Of a stretch of DNA of 64,000 nt, positions 49,167 through 62,307 are shown piece after piece. The stretch covers positions 655,001-719,000 of the forward strand of contig JAKJHU010000062.1 in assembly GCA_022316685.1 (NCBI GenBank). Direction: 5' to 3'. The first letter of the stretch is position 1; every line of letters starts with the position of its first letter. The notes beneath the pieces are model-generated. The model did not search any database. It was not told where the DNA came from and saw nothing but the letters and a program-made list of their open reading frames with translations. This DNA comes from Progne subis subis (lineage: Eukaryota; Chordata; Aves; Passeriformes; Hirundinidae). Made by a program: the position numbers and the translations under genes.

Positions 49167-52100
49167 CTGGAAGGGAACATATGAAAAGCTGTAATACCAA
49201 AAAAAAATGTTCCTTACAAGTAGTAATAAAAAAATTGGAAGCTATTTCAGTGAACTGCATATAATTTACAACAATATCTTGACTTTGGGAGAAAAAATCA
49301 GGACATTTTTCACAATAATCAGGGACAGGTTGGGAGTTCTGGTGTTTTCCTTTTGTTTTTAATTTTGTTTGGGATTGGTGGTAGTGCTTGATTGGTTTGC
49401 TTTTTGGCTGGTTGATTTGGGGTTTTTCTGGTTGCCAAGTGTGAGTATTGTTTTCTTCTATACTTGTCTCTTTACTTGCTGTTTTTAAGACAATTATAAC
49501 ATGAGATAATTTTTTTTTAAGTTCAACAGTCAATTAACCCCCTAGGAAAAAAATGTGCACAACGGGAAATAAAGGCAGAGTCTGAAAAAACTGTATGTCC
49601 AGCTCCTGGAGGGATGAAAATTCAAAGGGTAAAAATATTCAGGGGCTCTCCAAGAGCTACAGCTTCCAAATGTCAACAGCCTGAAATTCAGATGATTTTC
49701 AAAGTCAGCTTGTGATTCACAATACTGCTGAATTTAGCATATAATGAGCTCCTTTAAAGAAAGCAAATGACTTTTTGTGGTCAATGGTATCAATTAGGTT
49801 TCTCTGGTATGTTATCACTTTGGCTGGCACACACTTCGTGGAAAATAACTGTGGCTTTTCTAATTTTAAGGGGGAAAGGAGCTGCTGACTTAAGGAACTG
49901 TCCCACAGAAATAATGGTATTTTTGGAATTGCTACTGCTTTACAGTATTTACACAAGTACTCAACGTGTGCAGTTCTATTAGTGATCTTCTTTTTAAAAT
50001 TTCAAAATGTCAAGAGGCTTTATCTTTTGTCATACTGGGAGGACCTGAACTTCAATTCCAGCTCAAAAAGTGACTTTTGGGTTTAGTTCACTAGAAAAAA
50101 GAGCCCACCACCTTAAAATGTTTTGCTCAACATTTTTTGGAATGGAAGAAGAGGAAGAGATATAATTCCTTAAGATTACATCTCTCTATAAAACCAAACT
50201 AAGAACAACACTTTATTTTAAGATGATGTTGAATTAAGTTTTTGTTCTGCTTTGCTTTTTTTTTTTTGGCAAATGCATTATTCATCTTTATAATTGTGTC
50301 CAGTTCAAGTCTGTAAAAAAGCCATCACACACACAACCTACCAGAAGCATTATTGGTTCCCCTCGATAGTGAAAAAAAAGCCATTTATTTTTCTCCCCCA
50401 AGACCTCAAATTGTTCCTAAGACCAAGCATTTGTGCCATTTCTGAAGGTTATGGGGAAAAAAAAAGAGGGTCACCACCTCACTCCCACCTCAAAACTGTA
50501 CTACCCAGTCTTCTACCAGAAACCAAAGGAATTTCCCAACAGGAATGTGAATGAAAAACTCCATTTTTCCACAATTATCAAGTAAAAAAAGGGTGTTAGG
50601 ATTTCAGTTCTCAGCCAGCACTCTGAAGTTTACAAATGAATGTAAAGACTACCTTGCAAATAATCCTGAACGTGGGCATTAATACCTGCAGCATGTCTCA
50701 ATAGCACCACCCACCACATTATATAAAACTTTTTATAAACCTTTCTCAGGTGGCGTTAGAGCAGAGGAAAAGGTGGAAAACCCAAGGTGGAGAGGGAGAG
50801 TGGCATCTCTAGGACTCTCCTCGTACATGTGGTGAAGTCAAGCCTTGGCACAGCGTTCAAGTCACACTCTCATCGTACTTTCCACTGTGTTTGAATTAAA
50901 AACCAGCAACTCCCCAAACCACACAACTGTTTTCCCAAGCAGCCTCATGCTGTATCACTCATTACTACAGTTTTACACAGCAGAGCCAAACATTTATGTT
51001 TTCCAATCTTTGGGATGGTGTAGAGGCTGAAGGACTGACATTCAAACAGACTGCTGGGCTCTCTCATCCTGGAGAAACCAAATCAGCCAACTCTGTGTGA
51101 GAAAGGGATCCCTTTCCACAGTGAAGGATCCATATGGGAAAAAATTATCAGAAACAAATGTAAGAAACATAAATCCGTATGTATATTTGGCTCCATATTT
51201 ATAGCTAGCTCTCAAAGACACATTCAACAAAGCTTGCAGGCTATTTGAGGATGGGACAGGGAGAAGAGGAAGAGAATGAGCATTGAAAATGGGTCTTTCA
51301 GCATATGCTGAATGCAATTTATAGATTTTTCTGCAGCCAAACAGGAATCATATGTACAATATGCAATATGCAACACAGGAAAAGTACTACTTTATGCTGG
51401 TTTATATAAAGAAATAATTCTGAAACGGGGGGAGCATGTGATTAATGATCAGATGGACATGAGCACAGTGACTTAACAAAGCCAGGCAGAGGCATTTGAA
51501 AAGGAAAAGCCATCTTTTCCAAGCACACTGACGTCAGTAAGCCCCCACTGTGGATGTCTCTATGCTAACAAGTGCTTTTTTGGCAGCCTGGCTTATGCTG
51601 TTCAGGCAAAGTAACTACACCAGGAGGGAAAAAAGCAATCTTTTCTTAGTACCTGCTGCATCACTGACAAGAAACAAAGGCTGCAGCACACAAAGCTGAC
51701 AGGGAAAGGTCAGAAAAATGACACTCAGACCTGGGAGATTATAGAATCAGTATTTAGGTTAAAATGGCAAACCAGTGTGTTGGTGGACATGAACATCTAC
51801 AAACACAAGCAAGCACCCAGAGAGGGTGTTTGAGATTACATGCTGAGTCATAAGCTTCAATAGCTCCTCATAGATTAAAGTATTTGGTTTAATTATTTTA
51901 ATAGGTCTCTCAGTACATTATTAAACTTGAATGTACTATCTAGGTGAAATCAAAACTGTTCAGAAAGGAGTAATTACAATTTAGTCAATAGGGCCAAATA
52001 CTGTTTGTCCTTCCCTGCAGCTAAACATCAGAAGGGAATATTTCTGCTGTTAATAGAGACCAGTTCTAAGAGAAACAGGCACATTTTTATTTTCTCACTT

Positions 52101-54127
52101 CAGTATCTTCTGTGTGGTTTACGTGGCCAACTATGTGTGGAAAATAAGAGTAGAAGAGTAGTTTATGAAAAGCTTGACAACACCTCTCCCCTCCCACCAG
52201 CTTAATGTTTTAAATATTCCTTTTATCTTTATACTCTCTAAAGAACTCCTATCTCCAGAAAAACAGACACAAAAACTGTGCTAAAATAATTTAAAAGATT
52301 TGGTTTAACAGACTGTTGGATTTGATTTACAGAGTACCACAAGCAGTGAAGTATCTTGATTTCCAGGTTTAAAGAATTATACTGTAAAAAACTCTTGATT
52401 TATCACTGGACATTTTAAATTAACTGGCAATTAAAAGTGGCTCAACATCAGTTTATGTGAATATTTAAGGAAGCAAGTTCTTAATTACTCATTTATTGTA
52501 TTGCAAGTATCTAGGTCTGCTAGAAAACTCTACTCAATGCAATGTCAGAACCCCTGAAAAAACAGAACTCAGAAACTAAAGCACTGCCAAATTTGACTGA
52601 ACCAAAATCATTTATGCTTAAGCTCCATATATGCCAAATTTTAGGTTACTTAGAGATGAGGTAATAAGACACTTAATACTTAACAGATTTTTTACAGGGA
52701 AGGAACAGTATTTCTCCAGCTTAAGATCATATCCTGCTATGTTTCATTTTAAGAAGTTAAGAAACAGCCAAAAGATGGATTCTTTAGAAAACAGATGTCT
52801 GAAGGGTCTTCTTCCTTGTTATAGCTAACAGATATGAAAGTCTTTGAGACTTGCTCTCGAAATCTCTTTTCTCTGAAGTAATTATTTCAAGGCTACCAAC
52901 AAAGTTTTCAAAGAGGTCACATATACTTCTGTTTCGTTCTGAGGTTTCTTGCATGAATCAAAACAACAAGATGGTGTTCTAGAAGTTGCTTTTCTGACAA
53001 ATGTCTGGCTGCTGGCAAGCCTGCTCTGCCTGTGACAATCCAGGCAGATACTCACAGTATTGCAAATATCAAATGAAGGTCATGTCACTGGTGCAGAAAA
53101 AGATTCAGAATGACCCCCTTCAGTTTCCTTCCTTTACAAAGTGTTTATACAATTGATATGCGATTTTTGTTTGAAGTTAAGTGGGTTTGACTCGGTCTAA
53201 TCATTTCTCCATATCTAAATTACCATTGTATCTACAATACAAGCCTGATTTTTCAGAAAAAGTTTATTACTACTAAACTTCTCCAGTACCTGTGTCCAGG
53301 AGATTTTTTTTCATTACTTTTTCAAACTCAAGAGTTTCTCAGAATTGCTGACATTTCTTTAGCTCCAGGGTAGCAGGAACAAACAGAGTGGAGAACAGAT
53401 CAAGTGACAGCAGCCATCAGCAATAACTTCTCTGCTGTCAATAACGAGAAGCTTTTAAACTTTCAATTGATGAGGTTTCCATTATAGATGCCATGGAGCT
53501 GACCCAAGGGACCACATTCAGAGGGAAAACGACTCTCACCAGAGAGACAGCAGCAGACAGTGTTCAGTCTCTGAGAACACAACGCTTCCGGTGATAATTT
53601 GCTTTTCAGTGTCACCACACGGGCACAGGAAGATAAGGCTCCAGATCAGGTAAGCGTAAATTTGGTGACAGCTTAATGATGAACAAGAATGGCTCCCCAC
53701 AGGTCGCCCACAGGTACAAGTGGTTAATTTAGCCAGCAACTCCAGCTGTGAATTTGAGGATTATGACAGTTTTAAGCCAAAGGCTACCACCAGTTGAGCT
53801 GCTGCTGGAATTCAGTCAGGAGGGCAGGGAAGTCAAACAAGCCTGCACACAGCATTTGTCACTGCACTTCTGACGCCACTGGCTACAGGGATAGCTCATT
53901 TTTCTCTTCTAGCTCCTGACAATCAATATTCAGAACAGAACTTAGATGATTTTTGCTGCTTCAAGATTTTTTCCAACACTGTGCAGCTAGTAAGGGGTCT
54001 TCAATATAAGGAGAAACCACTTCAGCCAATTTACCTTCTATTTTAAGGACTGCTCTTTCATTAAACTGAATCAAACTAAACGAGAGAAAGCAACACACCG
54101 GCCCATTGTTTTGTCAGTCCACATTAC
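49167..54127 (-). other. Intron E4-E5
   Basis: 5 kb intron. A G/T-rich stretch (plus strand) lies at 49337-49440, close to the E5 acceptor. Otherwise AT-rich with no recognised element. Confidence 0.75.
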
Positions 54128-54243
54128 CTTTTCACAGGCTCTGTTTGCACAAGTGCTGCATCTATCATGGCTTTCATCCACAACTCCATTTCCTTCCCTG
54201 TATCTGTGCAGAAATAATAGGTCCTCATGTTTGGATGAGCTGC
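54128..54243 (-). CDS. PLEKHA5: PLEKHA5 exon E4, end of PH domain
   Basis: Residues 94-131 plus two bases. It reads AAHPNMRTYYFCTDTGKEME, then LWMKAMIDAALVQTEPVK. It holds the last strands and the C-terminal alpha-helix of the PH domain, with the signature Trp at about 115. The acceptor in use, TTTCCAATCAG|GCA, is weaker than an upstream CTCTTCTTTTGCAG at 54287, which would shift the frame. Donor AAAAG|GTAATG. Confidence 0.95.
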
Positions 54244-55184
54244 CTGATTGGAAATGACATGGTCATTGCAATAAAAATGTAAGATTCTGCAAAAGAAGAG
54301 AGGTGAATATTGTTACTGCATATTCACTCTAATGCTTTATCTAATAAGATTTCTGCAAATAATACGATCAGGAAAAAAAAAAAATCGAAAGAAACGCTAC
54401 AGTGTTTCTGGTCACTGCATTCATATTTTCAAAATAACTACCAGTAATTTTCAATTACAGCTGCTTCTTCATTAATACCTTAAACAAAAAAGCCCTTAAA
54501 ATTTTTCAATGTACTACAAATGATATTGAGCATTCATTAATGTAGATTAATATAATTCTTATAAATAAGATTTTAGCACTAGATTTTTTTTTTTTAGCAT
54601 AGCAGTCTCAATGATACAGTAAGTTTTAATTTGTACTTACCATAGGAAATAAATGATGTCTTGGTTAGGAGACCAAATGAAGCGCCGAAAAGAGCTCATA
54701 AAACAACAATAAAAAAAGTCAGGACAAATTGCTTAGTGAAGTAATTTATATCATGATTTAAGACTGTCATGAAACACTCCTAGGAGTGATTAATGTAATT
54801 TAAGTGATTTAAGTGATAATAAATTCTTATTTTTATTTATGTGTAAAGACATCTTGTACCTAAATAACGAATGAACTTTCATTAGTGGGGTAAGTTCAGC
54901 TGCAGATGCTGATTTATAATTCTAAAGCACCACACAGGATTTAAGAGCCATAAATTAAAAAAGAAACTACTACTACTAAGTGATATCCATCCATTTCCCC
55001 ATTCTAGTAATTATATTTACATCAGGCTAAGTACGTGAAACTTTTGCTACTCTATTATGTAAAAATCAGGCTCAGAAGCTGTTTGTCAATCCTTTTGAAC
55101 CTGATAACTCTGTAAAATGAGTTTTTGTGACCAGGCCCTTGTGCTTTCGGACATAAAATCAAACGGAAAAGCTGATTCCCTCAC
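54244..55184 (-). other. Intron E3-E4, with candidate alternative splice elements
   Basis: 941 bp intron. It carries a candidate 54-nt exon (54641-54694) and a strong competing acceptor 43 nt before E4. Otherwise AT-rich. Confidence 0.7.
54641..54694 (-). other. Candidate stop-containing (poison) exon in the PH-domain intron
   Basis: On the minus strand a T-rich acceptor (TTTTTTTATTGTTGTTTTATGAG, shown here as the bases ending ATGAG at 54695) precedes 54 nt ending CCTATG|GTAAGTAC, a perfect donor. Read in phase after E3 it gives LFSALHLVS and then TAA. Inclusion would truncate the protein inside the PH domain. There is no transcript evidence here, and splice-like pairs also arise by chance in introns. 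Confidence 0.3.
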
Positions 55185-55285
55185 CTTGAAGGCGTATTTG
55201 CGGTTTATATGGTCCTCAGCAGAGAGCACAGAGATCTGAAAACTAGGCAGAAGTATGCTCCCCAGTATTCCTTCTTCTTTCTCAT
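55185..55285 (-). CDS. PLEKHA5: PLEKHA5 exon E3, PH domain core
   Basis: Residues 60-93. It reads DEKEEGILGSILLPSFQIS, then VLSAEDHINRKYAFK. It covers the central strands of the PH domain (GILGSILLPSFQI, YAFK). Human has IALLTSEDHINRKYAFK, so bird differs at a few positions. Borders GCATTCCCAG|AT and AAG|GTGAGG. Confidence 0.95.
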
Positions 55286-58200
55286 CTGGGAATGCACACT
55301 TGGATTAGTGAAACACCTTTGGACACACCAACACTTGCATCCTGACACTTCATGAAACTCTTTCGGTCACACATGAGCACTAACAAGAAGTTCAGCTCAG
55401 AGGAAAATGAATTAAGAACCAGAAAACTTTGAAGAGCACATGGAAGCCAAACCTCTAATTCAGTGACAAGAACAAGAGCACCACATATTACTGCCTGCTC
55501 AGTAAAAACACTTTTAAAACACAGTTTAAAACACTGCTTAAGACTGCTGGCCTTAGAAAAAATGTTCACATTCTTCTGATCTCAGGCACATTGTGCTACA
55601 TAATCCCCATTATGATATTCAATTATGAATTATAGTTGTAATTCCCCCGAAGAGTTTACACTCAACTACATTCCATTTGTAAGAATGCACACGTTTCAGA
55701 TAATCTGTAAAATAAAAAAAGTTCTCCCACAAAACAAACACCCTTCTCCCAGAACCTTGTTTTACATAAAATTTTAGATGACTAGATCATAATAAAAAAT
55801 TGACATTTTAATTGAAAGCCACAACCAGCTTTTAAATCCAATTATGCTTTAATAAAGGAATAATTGGATGCAATTCATAAAGTCAGTCTTAATTGTATTT
55901 CATGCACAGAACTTGTATTCACAATGAATATCTTGGAGACTGTCCCTGTAACACTTCTCTTAGCTGAAGATAGTGCCCACAATAAATAACTGTATTTATG
56001 AAATGCTAAGGTGCCACTTATCTTCATATCTTATATCAATAAAATTTTAAGATGAAAACAGGTAGTGCAAAATTTCAATGAAAAAATAACACTGTTACCA
56101 TTAAAATACACTTAAACAGCAGGGCAGGATTACTGCTTATGTGTGGACTTAAAATCTTCTCCAGGTTCACATTTACTCCCTAGATTTTGAAAAGCCAGAA
56201 CCTTCATTCAAGTTATCTATATGGGGAAAGTTGTGCCCAGCCATTTTAGTATCACACGACAGATTAGATGTCAAAATTACGCTTTCTGGGATAGCTGTTT
56301 AATTGCAGAGCTGAGCATAAATTTATTCCAATTAGAACGCAGAAAAGAAATTGAGTGTATTTACTTTCAGGAACTCAACAGCACCTTTAAATATGACCAA
56401 AACCATCCCACCTTCCCTTCAAATATTAACTCCTTGCTAGCCACACAAAAAAAATGTGCTCTGTCCCCAAACACATGGCAAATATTGGGGTTTACTTTAT
56501 TTGGACTTCTGTTTGGGGAGGAAAGTTCTCTTTTCCTAGATCACATTTTGACTAAAGACTGAGTGAATCCCCCCACCAGTGCCACAGAACAGCACTGAGC
56601 ATTTCTGCTCCACTGAATAGCTGCACGTCTGGAGGACTTTGGTCTTTGTTAAAGACATGCTGCTACATTCCAATTCCAGATTTTAAAAATCTGTTTCCAC
56701 TCACACTTGCTTTTATCTACATATCCCACTGCCCCATGCTCATCTTTACTTGTGTGCTGTGTATGAACAGCACACAAGAAAAAGAACAGATCTTCTGTCC
56801 AGTTCTCAGAATTTTTAATTGGGCCAACAACCTTCCCATAAGAAAGTGGGCAGACTGTCATGCCTCGGGGGGAACGGAAAATGAGTATTCTCTAAGCTGT
56901 GAGAAAATACTAGGACACAATTTTTCTTTTCATCTATTTTCATCTTCATTTCAGCTGCTAACATTGTAACACAGTTCTGGAAGTTTAGTAAGATTTACTA
57001 ACAAAACCAAAGAAACCCAACAACCCCAACTGCACAACCACAAACAGGGCCTGTGCTTTGATCTGGGAGAACGTGCATGATTCTCCCTTTCCTGTTTTCT
57101 TTAATATCTGAGACAGAATTAACAGAAACATAAAAGGATTTAGAGTAAAAGCTTTTTATATTTTAGCAGCCACTTCTAATAGATTTTGGACGATCACTGC
57201 GCACACCTAATTCCAGTTTAACAGTTTTGTCTACTTTCTAGTGAGTGATAGCTAAAAGCTACACTTCTCACGTAAACAATTTAGATTATTCTGCTTGTAT
57301 TTCAGATTGTTGCGCAGAACACTATATAGAAAATAAAAAGTAAGATTATGGAGCTGTTTATATTTCTTCTTCTCACTGTTGGTTTTGCTTATTGCTATTC
57401 TCGCCTTTTTTTTTTTTTAACAAACTTCCTGTGCAGTGCTTAAATTCAATTTAATTTGTTCTAGAGGCAGCTATAATGTAGCATTCTCTTTACAACTTTC
57501 TGAAGAAAAAGCCTGAAGAAGTGTTTAAAATAGACCTGTAAAAAGCACAGAGTATATAATGACCACTTAGATAACCACAGTATAACTGTATCAGTCAGTT
57601 GATGCCTCCACAACTGGATTTTAGCCTGATTTTGACTCAGCAGGTTTTATCCAACTATATATCTACCCACGTGGGGTAGAGAAGCAAAGCCTAACGATCA
57701 TATTTGAAAAATTCAGAATTTGTTAACTAAACCAGTTGCAAACAGAGCTTTCATGTTTCAGAGCTGATTCGTCTTTGACTGGATCCATGCTGCACTTTCA
57801 GAGAACACCATTTTAAATTCACTGGTCTCTGCTTTCAGCATCACCACCATCAACACCAGTTGTACCAATCCCAAAGTTTCATCCCAAACTGAAACCCTTT
57901 GCTGCCCTTGGCCCACGGTTAAGGCTGCACTAAACAGGATGGCCCTGTTTGCATTCCTCTATTTTGCCAGGCTTTACAGTCCTCTCCACTCTCAGCCTCC
58001 TGATTTCAGGATTGTCTGTGTTTCCCTGTGCCCAAGTCCCATTTGTTTTTCTCCTCAGGAGCAGCACAGCTCATAATCTGCAATGGTGAAGGGATCTCTG
58101 ACACGCTGAACTCCAGACCAGAACGAGAAGCAGCTAATTTTTTCCACGTAAAATAAGTCTGATCTAGCTACACAAGGTCACTAACAGATTCTTTTGTCCC

Positions 58201-58699
58201 AAATACAGTAGAGACTCCTACTCATGGAATTGGACAACGTTTCATTTGATAAGTATTCATGAACACTGATTAGAGTTCCCAAAGGCATATATATCCTCTT
58301 TATCATTCAAAATGCAGAGTTTCAGCTCCCCTGCACTACATCCCTTCCCTATCCCCATTTCAGCTACTTAAATTCGCATAAAAATCAGATTTAACCTGAC
58401 ATACTTAGTTTCCAGCAACAGAACTACAACCCAGAATTTAGTAACAGAGGTGGCTGCGAATGGGTTTGCCCTTTGAGCACAGCCTGGCAGGCAGGAAGCA
58501 ATTATGTTAAACTGGTAATTAAGAAAGAAGAAAAAAAAAAAAAAAAAGATAAGAGCAGCAGGCCTGGATATTGACAGCCGTACAACTATTTTAATCCATC
58601 AAGTTAAGCAGCAGCTTATTTCTCACATTTGAGTGGCATGTCAAAATTTATCTGCTCCCAGCAAAATCAGCAAGCGAAGCCCCCAGGAGCTGAACTCAC
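55286..58699 (-). other. Intron E2-E3
   Basis: 3.4 kb AT-rich intron with an A/C-rich stretch near 57000-57046 and poly(T) near 57408-57418. No gene or transposon recognised. Confidence 0.75.
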
Positions 58700-58772
58700 C
58701 TCTGTAATAGAAGAGACACAGATCTGAGAGCACAAACCAGCGCTTCTTCCACAGCTTCATCCCAGTGCTGTC
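58700..58772 (-). CDS. PLEKHA5: PLEKHA5 exon E2, PH domain
   Basis: Residues 36-59 plus one base. It reads DSTGMKLWKKRWFVLSDLCL, then FYYR. KLWKKRWFVLSD is the beta1-beta2 basic motif of PEPP-family PH domains, K-x(n)-K/R-x-R type, the usual phosphoinositide contact. Borders TTCCTGCAG|GAC and AGAG|GTGAGT. Confidence 0.96.
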
Positions 58773-58960
58773 CTGCAGGAACCACAGGGATCAAGTCAGA
58801 ACGCTCAGCCCGGTGACAGCAGCGGCTCACAGCGTGAACCAGGCACTGCACAACCGTGCTGGGAGCTCATTGCCTCGCCTATTTTAAGTATTTGACTTCT
58901 CATCCTGACCTGCCACTGCAAACAAAGGCTGTGACCCAGGGGGCCTGAAGTTAACAGAGA

Positions 58961-59340
58961 AGCACAGAATTGCTCAGGTTGGAAAAGGCAGATCATCGAG
59001 TTTAGATTTGGATCATCGAGTCCAACTGTTACCCTGCACTGCCAAGTCCACCACTAAACCATGTCCCCAAATGCCACACTGATGGGTCTAATTACACCTC
59101 CAGGGCTGGTGACCCAACCACTTCCCTGGGCAGCCAGTTCCAATGCCTGACAGTCCTTCTGGTGAAGAATTTTCTCCCCAATATCCAACCTAAAACTTGG
59201 GGCTATTTCCTTTTGTCTTATCACTTGTCACCTGGGAGAAGAGACCAGCCTCCACCTCACTACCATCTCCTCTTAGGCAGCTGTGGAGAATAGGGAGGCA
59301 CTCTCTGAGTCTCCTTTTCTCCAGGCATGCTAGAGATTAC
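58961..59340 (-). mobile_element. 5'-truncated CR1 LINE, 3' end
   Basis: The plus strand is the reverse complement of a CR1 3' region: CACAGAATTGCTCAGGTTGG at the 3' end, then CCACTAAACCATGTCCC, CACCTCCAGGGCTGGTGACC, TCCCTGGGCAGCCAGTTCC, CTTGTCACCTGGGAGAAGAG and GAGTCTCCTTTTCTCCAGGC. It carries no intact reading frame. GGATCATCGAGT-like bases are duplicated internally near 58991-59021. Confidence 0.93.
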
Positions 59341-59360
59341 AATCTACAGTTTAACTAATT

Positions 59361-59397
59361 AAAACAAACAAACAAACAAACAAACAAACAAACAAAA
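59361..59397. repeat. (CAAA)n microsatellite
   Basis: About eight CAAA units followed by A-rich sequence, beginning about 20 bp beyond the truncated 5' end of the adjoining CR1 copy. Confidence 0.92.
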
Positions 59398-60269
59398 AGA
59401 AAAAAGCTTTTTTTTCCTCTTAAAGAGCAAGGTAACACTTCAGGTACATCCTTCTTTGTTTTCTGAAGAAACTCTCTGCTGAACTTTGTCTTCTACTACC
59501 CACCCATATATCTAGAGCAAATTTCTTTCCCAAATAAAGTTTATTCCCACAGCAATTTAATTTTCTTTTATGCTTATAACCAATTTACACCACACAGCTC
59601 AGAATGAAAGACTGCCACCACTACCGCAGTGTAAATAAGCCAGAGCACTGCAGCACACACATCCTTGGTAGAATCAGATTTAATAAATATGTTAATCTGT
59701 TCCAAGAAGAAATGGATATGTGAATTAGCAATATTCTTGTAGTAAATAGGTTTTGTGACAGAAGAAGAGGGATTCTATACTGAAAAAACTGTGGGGTGGG
59801 TTTGTTTTTGGGGTAGTTCCCCAGCCCAAGAAAAATCAGGATATTTTTTAGTCTTGTATTTCAAGCTCCACTCTTGAAAGAGCAGGGTGGGGGAAATGAG
59901 CTGAAAGAGGAAAGGATAAACCAAGCACTGGCTAGGAAACATACAGAAAAAGTATGTTCATTGTAAACATCTTCCAAAAAAGGAGTTGGCTCTGGACTTA
60001 AAAATTAGCAGAAAAATGATCATTACATATACTGAGACAGCACACTCTGAATTAAACAAGAATTGCCACTCTCTGTGATCACATAAATGTTATTTTATTA
60101 TCAGAAAGAAACCTGCACAAGCTCTCACTGTACATTTCTGAAGATCCTATCCGTTGATAAAACTCTTGACTGAGCTGGCTCTCAATGACCACTACAACAT
60201 AGAAATACACAGCAGCACCTTCTCCCAGAGACACCAATCAAACATCACAGCATTTGAACAGCTTACCAC

Positions 60270-61250
60270 GCCAAACATCTCCAGCTCTGAGGTGGATTCA
60301 AGACTGGTTCAAGTGCCAGGCCCAGGGAGTGGGAGGCCAGTGCCTCATGGTCTGCCCCAGGGGTCAATACCATGGCCAAGAGGATTTGACAACTTCATTA
60401 ATGAGCTGCACACAGAGCTCACCCTCAGCAAGTCTGCACTAAAGTAAGAGCTATGAGGAGTGCCTCGTACTCCAGAGATGCTTGTGCTGTCATTCAGAGG
60501 GACTCGACAGCCTGGGCAACTGGGCAGAGAAGGATCTCTTCAAGTTCAACAGAGGGAAATGCTCAGTCCTCCATCTGGAGAGGAATAACCCCATGCACCA
60601 TCACGAGCCAGGAACGCACCCTCACAGGCAAAGAAGGGCAGCAGCATTCCAAACTGCATCAGCAGCGCTGCCAAGAGCTGCAGGGAGCACATCCTTCCTC
60701 TCTGCTCAGCACTACAGAGGGCTGGCTGCTGTGCTGCTCCAGCACCGGGCTCACGGACACAAGAGAAACGTGAACAATACTGGAGGGAACCCAGCAAAGG
60801 GTCACAGAGATGACTGAGAGACTGAAACATCTTTCATATGAAAACAGGGTGAGAGAGCTGGGACTGTTCAGTCTGGGGAGAGAGCAGCTCAGGAGGCACC
60901 GCTATAAATAGCTGAAGAAATACTCTAAAGAATGTGGAGCCAAACTTTTGCAAAAGGACAAGAAAAGAAACCATGGGCACAATTAAAGAAAAAATGAAAT
61001 TCCACCTGAGCAGAGGGTTTTTTTTACTGTGAGAATGGCCAAATACTGTTACAAGTTGCCAGAGAGGTGGTGGTGCAGCCTTCATCTGTGAGGATATTCA
61101 AAGCCCAGCTGGACAGAACCCTGTCTCAAGCACATGGCGTGATTCTGGGGGCGTCCTGTGCAGGGCCAGCAGTTGGACTCGATGATCCTGACGTTTCCCT
61201 TCCAGCTCAGCACATGCCATGATTCTATGCCATGATTCTATGATCCTGCT
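60270..61250 (+). mobile_element. 5'-truncated CR1 LINE, degenerate
   Basis: Plus-strand CR1 sequence. It includes a GGGTCAATACCATGGCC...AACTTCATTAATGAGCTG block and ACCCTCAGCAAGTCTGC (the end of the reverse-transcriptase region), a GGAAATGCTCAGTCCTCCA segment, GAGAGAGCTGGGACTGTTCA, TTGCCAGAGAGGTGGTGG, GGACTCGATGATCCTGACG and finally CATGATTCTATGCCATGATT, the octamer-type 3' tail. Frameshifts and deletions break every frame, so it is a dead fossil copy. Its 5' limit is uncertain (60150-60300). Confidence 0.9.
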
Positions 61251-62307
61251 TGAGCAGGGGAGGTTGTGCTATTATGAGGTTATCCCTTCCAACCAAGACA
61301 ACTGTGTGCTTCTTTGCCCCAGGAAACAGCAACAAAATCACCTTTGTGAGAATTTTTCACTCTCAGCATTGAAGGATAGTAGAGGCCACAGGATTGTCTA
61401 AACCTGGGAAAATCTTCCACTAAACAGACACTTCTAGATTTTATTATCTGAGTGGTTTTTAAAAACTGACTCACCACCAGCACCCAGAAATGTATGCAGG
61501 TCATTCCAGTCTATCTGAGTAGGCACAGTAAATGACAATGTGGATCAAAATTGCATATACACATTTGTCTCAGCTGAATTTAAATTATGAGTCCTTAAGG
61601 GTCCTTGGTGGATTTTAAAAATAGATTCTTAATATGGCCTAACAGGTTTTGTTGTTTTTTTTTTGTTTTTGTTTTTTTAATCAAGCTACTTCACTCTGAA
61701 TTCCTGCAAACCAGTCAAGTGCAAGTGTAATCTGGTATTGCAGAATAGCAAATCTACAGCAGGCTAGAACACTGTCCCAATACTAAAGAGCACATACTTC
61801 AGATTAATTTACACTCCATGGGAAAACTGAAAATAATCTCTGGTTTTAAGATGATTACCTTTGAATTAAGGAATTAGACATACCTATGTGAAATACATGA
61901 AGAAGTGGCTCCACATACTTTTTTAAATTGAAAATATTACTTTTAGAAAAAAGAAAAACATATACATAATCTAACAAATGAAACTTAAAATCCCAGTTCT
62001 GGGTCATGCACTTCTGTCCCATCATCTCAATATGCCTGAAATTAAATCAGCTATTTACTACCAACATCTGCTTAGTTAATTTAGAGACAATCATGTGTAT
62101 ATAATCTACCAACATTCTTTACTTGTCTGATGTCCTTATTCGTATCAGACTGATATCCAGCAAGGAGTTAATTAATTGCAGATCACAGTTTAGAGCTTCA
62201 ATCTGCTATTTCTGTCATTGCATTTAATAGAATTGGTTGTCTTTTGTACCACAAACCAGAGGGAAAAAAAAAAAAATAAAAGAAGAGGGTGAGGAGGGTG
62301 TGAGTAC

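Larger units (their letters stand above)
58773..62307 (-). other. Intron E1-E2, containing two CR1 copies
   Basis: 3.5 kb intron. It contains an inverted CR1 (58961-59340), a (CAAA)n microsatellite (59361-59397), a longer plus-strand CR1 (about 60270-61250) and a T-rich stretch near 61649-61679. No additional exon recognised. Confidence 0.8.
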
